A stretch of DNA of 58,320 nucleotides from JASLCR01 sp046462475 (GTDB lineage Bacteria; Patescibacteriota; Saccharimonadia; Saccharimonadales; Saccharimonadaceae). The position numbers and the translations under genes were made by a program. The notes beneath the pieces were generated by a model that did no database searches, had not been told where the DNA came from, and worked only from the letters and a program-made list of their open reading frames with translations. Location of the stretch: contig JBKGVB010000035.1 in NCBI GenBank assembly GCA_046462475.1, positions 1-58,320 on the forward strand. The letters are read 5' to 3'. This document shows, in pieces, positions 8,643-15,524 of the stretch (position 1 is the stretch's first letter; every line of letters starts with the position of its first letter).

Positions 8643-9508
8643 GGCGTCCACTAGAAATCAAAGCCGAAGAAGCCTCAGTCCGTTCTGTGGTGAGCCTTAC
8701 GTCGGCTCTCGAAAGCCTCTCGAGTATGCAGATTGCCAAAACGAAAAATAAAGTGCTCATTTCTAACCAGTTTTTCGACGAAGTCTGGAATATTTACAAG
8801 CAGATTCGTGTCGATGTGCTATTCAACTTTGGTCGTGTACAAGGTGAGAAGCCTATCGACAAGGAGCTATTGATCCTTATCACAGCTAAAGGCGGCTTGA
8901 GCGGCGATATTGACCAGCGTTTGGTTCGTAAGTTTATCGATCGGTACGACGAGACTAAGAATGATGTGCTGGTTATTGGGCATCATGGTGCGCTCAAGCT
9001 CAAGCAATCACACGTTGACTACACATACTACTTCGACCTACCCGAAGGAGATTACATCAACGTTGATCCGCTGATGGACATTGTCCGCAAATACGCGCGT
9101 AGTCGGATATTTTACCAAGATTATATTTCGCTCTCGCAACAAGAGATCAAGGACGTTGATCTGAGTGAAGTTGTATCGAGTAAGGGTCGTGTGGCCGATC
9201 TTGATACGCTCAGCAAAGACTTGGTCAGTGAGAAGACGTATATCTTTGAGCCAAGCTCGTATGCAGTGGCGGCGTATCTCGAAAATTCTATCCTACGCTT
9301 GACCATCTCGCAGTTTATTTATGATAGTCGTCTTGCCCAAGTTGCGAGCCGTTTCAAAGCTATGTCGGCTGCTAAAGAGCGTTCAATCGACACAGCCAAC
9401 CAATTACATACCGAGTTCAACCGTGCCAAGCGTACTCAAGTCGACACGCGTCTAAAAGAAAGCTTGGCAGGACTCAAGAAAATACGTGCCGAAGGAGCCG
9501 GAGCATGA
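8639..9508 (+). CDS. atpG: F1-like ATPase gamma-type subunit (central shaft)
   Basis: The protein is 289 aa, as expected for gamma. The N- and C-terminal helices that make the coiled-coil shaft are recognisable: an N-terminal SLTSALESLSSMQIAK and a C-terminal SRFKAMSAAKERSIDTANQL, followed by NRAKRTQVDTRLKESLAGLK. The mid-protein ILITAKGGLSGDIDQRLV matches the gamma Rossmann segment (ITSDRGLCGGLN in usual gamma). Presence of a true shaft subunit shows the complex is built to rotate. It overlaps alpha and beta by ATGA at both ends. The bottom of gamma would contact the RNP loop of the hairpin protein at 4953 if the c-like assignment holds. Confidence 0.82.
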   Translation: MRRPLEIKAEEASVRSVVSLTSALESLSSMQIAKTKNKVLISNQFFDEVWNIYKQIRVDVLFNFGRVQGEKPIDKELLILITAKGGLSGDIDQRLVRKFIDRYDETKNDVLVIGHHGALKLKQSHVDYTYYFDLPEGDYINVDPLMDIVRKYARSRIFYQDYISLSQQEIKDVDLSEVVSSKGRVADLDTLSKDLVSEKTYIFEPSSYAVAAYLENSILRLTISQFIYDSRLAQVASRFKAMSAAKERSIDTANQLHTEFNRAKRTQVDTRLKESLAGLKKIRAEGAGA

Positions 9509-10995
9509 GCGATCAATCATCCAGTAATTCAAAAGGTATTATTCGAAGCTTGAAGGGACTTGTCATTAAAGTCCAGTTCAACGAAGGCATGCCAGATCTC
9601 AACGAAATGCTCTATGTAGACAATGAGCAGAAGTCACCGCTTCTCGTCAGCAGTCTCGCACATGGCGATATGGCCGTATGTCTCAATATTGGTGGTGACT
9701 ACAGTATCCAAAAGGGTGATGCAGTAAACCGCAGTGGGCGAAGTCTCGAGATTCCTGTAGGTGAAGAAATGATCGGTCGTGTGTGGGATGCAATGGCGCG
9801 CCCAATCGACGGCAAACCGCAGCTTGAGCAAGAAGTGCTCGACAAGATGATTAAACGCCCTATCTTTGCGCCAGCTTTTCAGGAGACGAGTCTTGAAAGC
9901 CGCCCTGATGATGTGCTTGAAACGGGTCTCAAAGTCCTCGACTTCTTCACTCCATTTGTCAAAGGACGCAAGATCGGTATCGTCGGTGGTGCCGGTGTGG
10001 GCAAGACGGTGCTGACGATGGAGATTATCAACAACGTTGCCGAAGGTTCAGGCGCAATCAGTATGTTTGCTGGTATCGGTGAGCGTATCCGTGAAGGTCA
10101 CGAGCTTTATAAGACGCTCGATGATAATGACCTGCTTAAGACCACGGCTATGTTCTTTGGGCAGATGAATGAAAACCCGGTCCAGCGTTCGCTTATCGGT
10201 CTTGCGGCTATTACATTGGCCGAATACTTCCGAGACGATAAGAAAAAAGACGTGCTGCTTTTTGCCGACAATATGTATCGCTACATTCAGGCAAAGAACG
10301 AAGTCTCGACCATCATCGACCAGACGCCAGCCGAAGGTGGCTATCAGCCGACCGTATTCTCTGATGTGAAGACATTCCAGGATCGTCTGGCGAGCAATGA
10401 AAACGGCTCCATTACTGCCCTTCAGACCATTTATGTCCCGGCCGACGACCTCTCTGATCCAGCCGTGCAAATGATTCAGCACGAGCTTGACTCGACGATC
10501 GTGCTTTCGCGTGCGGTGGCGGCCCAGGGTATCCGTCCGGCAGTTGATATTTTGGCCTCAAAATCAAGCTTGCTCACACCAGAAGTTGTGGGTGAGCGAC
10601 ACTATGATCTGGCGACGCGTGCCACGGCGATCTTGCAGAAATACGAATCACTCAAGGGCATTATCGCCATTATTGGTGAGTCAGAACTCTCGGCTGAAGA
10701 CCGTGATGATTACAATAAGGCAAAGGCACTGATCGAATTCTTCAAGCAGCGATTCAATGTGATGGAAAAGGTAACTGGCGTTCCGGGTGAGCACATGACG
10801 CGTGAACAGACGCTCGATGGCGTCGAAGAGATTATTGGCAAAACTGAAGAAAAGACCGCGACAGACGATAAAAAGCCGGGTGTAGCGGTAGAAGAAAAAC
10901 CAGCTGAACAGTCTTCTGAGAAGACTGACGAGAACGAGATGGACAAAGCGGTAGACGAGATCGAAAAATCCGACGAGGAACACAAGGACAAATAG
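9505..10995 (+). CDS. atpD: F1-like ATPase beta-type catalytic subunit
   Basis: The protein is 496 aa. The catalytic set is intact: P-loop GGAGVGKT, the catalytic-Glu motif GIGERIREGHELY, Walker B DVLLFADNMYRY, then GGYQPTVFSD and the conserved IYVPADDLSDPA segment, so ATP hydrolysis is expected. The DELSEED lever is altered to ESELSAED. After the normal end there is a roughly 55-residue acidic Lys/Glu tail, as in the alpha partner. Its gene order after gamma is the standard one. Normal F-type ATP synthase beta lacks such a tail, and the neighbouring genes lack subunit a, so synthesis of ATP from an ion gradient is unlikely. Confidence 0.88.
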   Translation: MSDQSSSNSKGIIRSLKGLVIKVQFNEGMPDLNEMLYVDNEQKSPLLVSSLAHGDMAVCLNIGGDYSIQKGDAVNRSGRSLEIPVGEEMIGRVWDAMARPIDGKPQLEQEVLDKMIKRPIFAPAFQETSLESRPDDVLETGLKVLDFFTPFVKGRKIGIVGGAGVGKTVLTMEIINNVAEGSGAISMFAGIGERIREGHELYKTLDDNDLLKTTAMFFGQMNENPVQRSLIGLAAITLAEYFRDDKKKDVLLFADNMYRYIQAKNEVSTIIDQTPAEGGYQPTVFSDVKTFQDRLASNENGSITALQTIYVPADDLSDPAVQMIQHELDSTIVLSRAVAAQGIRPAVDILASKSSLLTPEVVGERHYDLATRATAILQKYESLKGIIAIIGESELSAEDRDDYNKAKALIEFFKQRFNVMEKVTGVPGEHMTREQTLDGVEEIIGKTEEKTATDDKKPGVAVEEKPAEQSSEKTDENEMDKAVDEIEKSDEEHKDK

Positions 10996-11312
10996 TGGCA
11001 GATGAAGTAGTGAAACCAGAAGTAGGCGGGGCTGAGCAAGCGCCTCAGCAATCTTCTGGTGGCAAGCCGACGATGGCAGTCAAAGTGTATGCGCCGTTCC
11101 AGGTGTATTTTGAAGGTGAGGCATATAGCGTGAGTGCCGAGAATGCTACTGGTCCTTTTGATATCCTTCCTCGTCATCATAACTTTTTATGTATGCTTGT
11201 TCCCTGCATGCTTACGGTTCGCCCAGTCCAGGGAGATCGGAAATCTATCAAGATTCATCGTGCACTGATGCATGTCGAAGCCGACCGAGTGGTCGTCTTT
11301 ATGGATGTGTAA
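10995..11312 (+). CDS. atpC: F1-like ATPase epsilon-type subunit, beta-sandwich only
   Basis: The protein is 105 aa. After a 28-residue Gln/Gly/Pro-rich leader, the segment VKVYAPFQVYFEGEAYSVSA and GPFDILPRHHNFLCML match the epsilon N-terminal beta-sandwich (usual form: EGEADMVSV then GELGILPGHAPL). The C-terminal helical hairpin that inhibits hydrolysis in many bacterial epsilons is missing. The GTG start overlaps the beta stop codon by one base. It is the last gene of the operon; a convergent surface-protein gene follows after 29 bases. Confidence 0.75.
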   Translation: MADEVVKPEVGGAEQAPQQSSGGKPTMAVKVYAPFQVYFEGEAYSVSAENATGPFDILPRHHNFLCMLVPCMLTVRPVQGDRKSIKIHRALMHVEADRVVVFMDV

Positions 11313-11341
11313 TCTATCTAAAACTCGCTAAGCGGCTCGGA

Positions 11342-12367
11342 TTAGCCTGTTACGAAGTAGTCGAAACCAAATGACTGGTGTGCTGGTGCGGCGTTTGTGG
11401 TGCAAATACTGAAGCCGGTAGCGTCGCGGGTGACATAGTAGCGCGTCTGGCTAGCACCTGCCCCAATCGGGCTTATCATAACTCGTGGCTGGCGGGTGAA
11501 TGCCTGTCGGAAGGCAATGCGCGCAAAGCAGCCAGCAGCCGGACCATTACCGGTATTAATATTTACCGTTCCGGCGGTATCTGAGCCGCTGATCGATACG
11601 GTTCCGCCGCTACCAAGAGCGCTTGTGTTGATCGTACGGCTTGGCGTCGAACCGGTAAAGGCTAGGTGATTTGGCACTTCGAGGACGGCGTTGCCACTCA
11701 AGACAAGTCGAGACACATTGATCTGTGATGCGGTGATTGCTCCATTGAAGGTTGCTGCGCCCGAGACACTGAGGTCGCGCATGCTTGTATTGCCTTGTAT
11801 GGCTAGATCTTGAGCGACCTGAAGGCTATTTGCCTGGGTAGCACCAAGGTTGGAAGTACCAGAGATGGTGATATTTGGCCCCTTAATTGAACCGCCTGTT
11901 TGGAAGTTGCCTGCAACATTGAGATCGCCGCGCATGAGTGTCTGTCCGGTAATGATTGCATTTCCTTGAATTGTGAAGGTTTGCGATGAGTCACCTACTG
12001 AGACGTCCGTATTCGATAATTGCTTCAAGGCCTCTGTTGTAAGTGATTGCGAGGCGGTAGTTGCCTCTTTTGGCGCCTTCTGACTATTGAGATAATTTAC
12101 TGTCGCGATGGCACCGGCGATGACTACGACCAAGACAAACAGCAAGAAATATACATTGAGTCGACGAAACAGACGCTTGATCGGCGATAGCTTCTTTTCT
12201 TGAGGTCCCGTAGGGGCCTCAGGATGTTCGGCGGCGCGTGTGGCCTTTTCTTCGTCAAGTTCATCAGGAGTACGACTCAGCGCATCAGCAGGAGCCTGCT
12301 CATCTTCCGCTGGCTTGTGCTCGTTTTCTGCAGTCTCTTCTTTAGGTGTTTCTTTATCGGAATCCAT
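11342..12367 (-). CDS. Membrane-anchored fibre-like repeat protein, 341 aa
   Basis: An acidic cytoplasmic N-terminus (about 80 residues, rich in Glu, Pro and Lys) is followed by a transmembrane helix at about residues 90-112. Outside lies a stalk of short beta repeats of tail-fibre type (FTIQGNAIITGQTLMRGDL, LAIQGNTSMRDLSVSG) and a C-terminal domain with a Cys pair (PAAGCFARIAFR and GFSICTTNAA). It resembles the repeat stalk of the protein at 2794 but is inverted in anchoring: a type II membrane protein rather than a secreted one. Converges on the epsilon gene. Surface display is inferred from topology. Confidence 0.77.
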   Translation of the reverse strand: MDSDKETPKEETAENEHKPAEDEQAPADALSRTPDELDEEKATRAAEHPEAPTGPQEKKLSPIKRLFRRLNVYFLLFVLVVVIAGAIATVNYLNSQKAPKEATTASQSLTTEALKQLSNTDVSVGDSSQTFTIQGNAIITGQTLMRGDLNVAGNFQTGGSIKGPNITISGTSNLGATQANSLQVAQDLAIQGNTSMRDLSVSGAATFNGAITASQINVSRLVLSGNAVLEVPNHLAFTGSTPSRTINTSALGSGGTVSISGSDTAGTVNINTGNGPAAGCFARIAFRQAFTRQPRVMISPIGAGASQTRYYVTRDATGFSICTTNAAPAHQSFGFDYFVTG

Positions 12368-12485
12368 ATGTTTTTCTGGTTACGCTTTTCCTGAGGTTTA
12401 ATGTAGCAAACTTTCTCTAGTATTGCTATAGCCCCTCCGGTGTTTGAGTTTTTATCTGAGATACGAGATACTATACATAACGCTT

Positions 12486-13196
12486 ATGGGAAAACAAAGG
12501 TTGCGGCGGTATATCTTGGCAGTGGTGGTAGCTACGGCTGTTGCTGGTGTGCCTGCTTTTGCTACCGTCCCGTCGTCGCAGCACTATCAGTTGCCAGAGT
12601 CGCAGTTTGGCTCTAGTCCTCTCAATGATAGTTGTTCAGGGCAGTATTGTGCCACTTCGTCGATTGGTGACACGATTGTTGGGGAGACGGGGAATTCAAA
12701 GAATACTGCAAATTTCGGCTCACTAACTGATGACCAGCCATCGCTTGAAGTGATCGTTAGCTCCGGAAATTCGAATCGCGGTGTGTTTAGTACAGATCAT
12801 GCCACTACACAGACAATGACAGTAAGGGTTCGCAGCTATTTGAGCAACGGCTATACACTACAAGTTATTGGCGATCCGCCAAAATATGGTGGACATATGA
12901 TTAGTGCACTCAGCACACCTACTTCATCCACTCCGGGTACAGAGCAGTTCGGAATCAATGTAGTGGCAAATTCATCACCAAATGTTGGTGCAAATCCTAC
13001 CCATCTTGATGCGATTTTGAGTGGCTACAATACTCCAAATAAGTTTAAGTACGCAAGCGGTGACACTGTTGCTAAAGCAGTAAAGTCATCCGGTCAGGAC
13101 AATTACACCATCAGTATGATTGTAAATATTTCAAACGCGACCCCTGCTGGTCATTATTCCAGCGATTTCTCAGCCGTTGTTACGCCAGTGTACTAG
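12486..13196 (+). CDS. Secreted WxL-like surface protein, 236 aa
   Basis: The start is ATG 12486, eight bases after a TATACA box; an in-frame start 42 bases upstream would add an unlikely leader. A signal peptide (residues 1-25, ending VPAFA) is followed by a beta-rich domain. The C-terminal half contains PGTEQFGINVVAN, YNTPNKFKYASGDTVA and the ending NATPAGHYSSDF...VTPVY. The same C-terminal module occurs at 18804 and, less closely, at 15525 and 22078. It resembles the terminal strands of Firmicutes WxL domains without the second Trp. A peptidoglycan- or partner-binding surface protein is inferred. Confidence 0.75.
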   Translation: MGKQRLRRYILAVVVATAVAGVPAFATVPSSQHYQLPESQFGSSPLNDSCSGQYCATSSIGDTIVGETGNSKNTANFGSLTDDQPSLEVIVSSGNSNRGVFSTDHATTQTMTVRVRSYLSNGYTLQVIGDPPKYGGHMISALSTPTSSTPGTEQFGINVVANSSPNVGANPTHLDAILSGYNTPNKFKYASGDTVAKAVKSSGQDNYTISMIVNISNATPAGHYSSDFSAVVTPVY

Positions 13197-13273
13197 GACC
13201 CTAAGGCACATATATCTTATTTGTTGCTACAATAAAGTCACTAAGGTAAACCTCAAGAAGGAAGGTGGGTGTG

Positions 13274-15325
13274 ATGATCAGATCAATATTAACAAGTAAG
13301 CTCGTAAACTGGCTAAAGGGCGTGCGTAGAGTAAGTATATCCATTATCGCTATGATGGCACTTATAATGGTCGCACCTTCATCAGTACTGGCCAGTACCA
13401 CATATACATCTTACTCAACCACTTCCTCAACCTCGCATGGCACACCTGGCAAGATGACTGTTGCAGGTGGTACGCTCTGGTATGTGGAGTCACCAGCAAC
13501 GGGCCCTTCTATAACTCAATATCTTGGCAATATGAGCACAGCTGGCATCGCACTCGGAGACTACAGCGTAACACCTTCGGGGGCGACAACCTTTCTTATT
13601 ACATCACTGACGACTGGCCCCGATGGTAACGTATGGTTTATGGGTACACAAAATGGCTATCAAGGGATCATCGGCTCATTTAATATTACGACTAATACCG
13701 TTGCCTACTATCCGCATCCATCGGCAGTTGCATCATCTTATACAAATATAGTAGCTGGCCCCGACGGCAACATGTGGTATGCGGCTAAGGGGTCTGGTGG
13801 TGCTATGGATTATACTTATCTCGTTAAAATAGACCTGGCAACTGGTATAAGTACCTCCAGCGCCTTGCCTGACTACACTGCTAATGTAACCAGCTTAGCT
13901 GCAGGGCCCGACGGAGGTCTCTGGTATACGGATGCTCATAATAACAAGGTTTTCCCTGTTGCCATCAACGGCTCTGGAGGCGGACCTTCTGTAACTATAC
14001 CAACTGCAAATAGCGATCCGCGTGGCATTATAAAGGGCCCCGACGGTAATATATGGCTCATCGAGGCAAATAAAAACAAGATCGCAAAGATAACGATGGC
14101 TCGCACTGTAACGGAATATACCCTACCTACAGGTATGGGCATGGAGGACTGGAGGGCTGGCACCGATAATGCTTTGTGGTTCGGTGGCGTAAGTGGTGGA
14201 GTGAAGGTCATTGGGCGTGTCTCATCTTCTGGGCTCTTTGCACAGTATGGATTGCCTACAGGTACTACAAATATCCTTGGATTGGCATGGGGCCCTGATG
14301 AAACCCCATGGTTCAGTACTGGTTCAGGAGGTGGGGCATTGGTGAGACTGAATCTGGTGCCCAGTTATGCTACCTACTCAACCACTTCTCCGACTGCCTA
14401 TGGTGTACCTGGCAAGATGACCATCGCAGGCGGTACGCTTTGGTACGTAGAATCACCAGCAACGGGTCCCTTCGTAAAGCAATATCTTGGCAATATGAAT
14501 ACGGCTGGTGTTGTGTTGGGAGACTACGACGTAACGCCTTCTGGAGCAACGACTTTTCAAATCACATCACTGACGACTGGCCCCGATGGTAACGTATGGT
14601 TTACAGCCTCGCAGGATGGTTATCCTGGACGCATTGGCTCGTTCAACATTACGACCGGTACAGTAACCTATTACCCACATCCATCAGCAGTCTCATCGCG
14701 CTATACAAATATTGTAGCTGGCCCCGACGGCAACATGTGGTATGCGGCTAAGGGGTCTGGTGGCTCTTTAGACTATACCTACCTCGTTAAAATAGATATT
14801 ACAACGGGTACGAGTAGTATAAGGGCTCTACCTGACTATAGTGCAAGTATTACCAGCCTAGCCGCAGGTCCCGATGGAGGTCTTTGGTATACAGATACTT
14901 ACAATAACAAGGTTTGGCCCGTTGCCGTCAATGGATATGGGGGTGGATCTTCCGTAGCTATACCTACTGCATCTAGTAACCCATCTGGTATTGTAGCTGG
15001 CCCCGACGGCAATATGTGGCTTATCGAGGGAGGTAAGGTTGCAAAGATAACTATGGCTCATGCTATAACAGAGTACAGCTTACCTACGGGCGTAACCAGC
15101 CCGAGCATTTTGACTACTGGTACTGATAATGCATTATGGTTTACTGCCAATAGCGGTAGCTCTAAAATTATTGGACGCATTTCATCTTCTGGGTTAATTA
15201 CACAGTATGGATTGCCTACAGGTACTACAAATATCCTTGGATTGGCATGGGGCCCTGATGAGGCCTTATGGTTCAGTACTGCCTCGGGAGGTGGAGGATT
15301 GGTGCAATTAGGATACTATTTCTAA
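13274..15325 (+). CDS. Secreted tandem beta-propeller protein, Vgb/streptogramin-lyase-like
   Basis: The protein is 683 aa. A signal peptide (about residues 12-40, ending SSVLA) precedes two consecutive propellers of about 320 residues each, built on blades with GPDGNVWF, GPDGNMWYAA, GPDGGLWYTD and GPDGNIWLIE. That is the Vgb (virginiamycin B lyase, COG4257) blade pattern. A single Vgb is one seven-bladed propeller, so this is a two-propeller protein; antibiotic lyase activity is not implied. The two halves are also alike in DNA (offset 960-963 bp). The start is ATG 13274 behind GGAAGGTGGG, rather than GTG 13265. Probably an extracellular binding scaffold. Confidence 0.82.
   Translation: MIRSILTSKLVNWLKGVRRVSISIIAMMALIMVAPSSVLASTTYTSYSTTSSTSHGTPGKMTVAGGTLWYVESPATGPSITQYLGNMSTAGIALGDYSVTPSGATTFLITSLTTGPDGNVWFMGTQNGYQGIIGSFNITTNTVAYYPHPSAVASSYTNIVAGPDGNMWYAAKGSGGAMDYTYLVKIDLATGISTSSALPDYTANVTSLAAGPDGGLWYTDAHNNKVFPVAINGSGGGPSVTIPTANSDPRGIIKGPDGNIWLIEANKNKIAKITMARTVTEYTLPTGMGMEDWRAGTDNALWFGGVSGGVKVIGRVSSSGLFAQYGLPTGTTNILGLAWGPDETPWFSTGSGGGALVRLNLVPSYATYSTTSPTAYGVPGKMTIAGGTLWYVESPATGPFVKQYLGNMNTAGVVLGDYDVTPSGATTFQITSLTTGPDGNVWFTASQDGYPGRIGSFNITTGTVTYYPHPSAVSSRYTNIVAGPDGNMWYAAKGSGGSLDYTYLVKIDITTGTSSIRALPDYSASITSLAAGPDGGLWYTDTYNNKVWPVAVNGYGGGSSVAIPTASSNPSGIVAGPDGNMWLIEGGKVAKITMAHAITEYSLPTGVTSPSILTTGTDNALWFTANSGSSKIIGRISSSGLITQYGLPTGTTNILGLAWGPDEALWFSTASGGGGLVQLGYYF
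13412..14362 (+). repeat. Internal duplication, copy 1 of propeller half
   Basis: This half matches 14375-15322 at an offset of 963 bp at its start and 960 bp at its end. Identical stretches include the blade around 13755-13802 (with 14718-14765) and the end segment around 14243-14300 (with 15203-15260). Confidence 0.85.
14375..15322 (+). repeat. Internal duplication, copy 2 of propeller half
   Basis: Second copy of the unit at 13412-14362. The stretch ending in GGATTGGCATGGGGCCCTGA is identical in both copies, which suggests recent duplication or ongoing gene conversion. Confidence 0.85.
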
Positions 15326-15377
15326 GACTAATTACTGTAGCAATTTTATGATCAGATCAGATCCTTTGAGAGGTCTG

Positions 15378-15401
15378 AGCTTAGTCACGCCAGTGTACTA
15401 G
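15378..15401 (+). pseudogene. Remnant 3' end of a WxL-like gene
   Basis: The 15 bases ACGCCAGTGTACTAG at 15387-15401 repeat exactly the last codons of the gene ending at 13196 (13182-13196), including the stop. Read in that frame, the piece from 15378 encodes SLVTPVY-stop, against AVVTPVY-stop in the intact gene. It has no start and no body, so it is a leftover tail. Confidence 0.6.
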
Positions 15402-15435
15402 TGCATTCTGTGGAAAACTCCTGCACATTTTGTAG

Positions 15436-15465
15436 TTGCATTTACTATACAGCTAATGGTAAAAT
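15436..15465 (+). promoter_or_regulatory. Promoter of the 599-aa surface gene
   Basis: TTGCAT (15436-15441), an 18-base spacer, and an extended -10 TGgTAAAAT (TAAAAT at 15460-15465). Transcription from about 15472 leaves a leader with AAGGAGA before the ATG at 15525. Confidence 0.55.
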
Positions 15466-15524
15466 TCGCATGTACCCCTTATATAAAGGACAAAATATAA
15501 AACAAAAACAAGGAGATATACAAA

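Noticed and set aside
6555..9508. Recoding of TGA (code 25) as in Gracilibacteria
   Set aside because: TGA ends the b-slot, alpha and gamma genes exactly at ATGA overlaps with the following genes, so it is a normal stop.
4953..11312. Ordinary F0F1 ATP synthase operon
   Set aside because: No subunit a, no canonical subunit c carboxylate, b-slot protein without membrane helix, alpha missing its N-terminal helix. Gene order alone would have suggested it.
13412..15322. CRISPR or mobile repeat array
   Set aside because: The repeats are in frame within one propeller gene; no short regularly spaced repeats, cas genes, transposase or target-site duplications were seen anywhere in the window.
13274..15325. 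Virginiamycin/streptogramin resistance lyase
   Set aside because: The fold is Vgb-like but it is secreted, doubled and lies among surface proteins; blade similarity alone does not show lyase activity.
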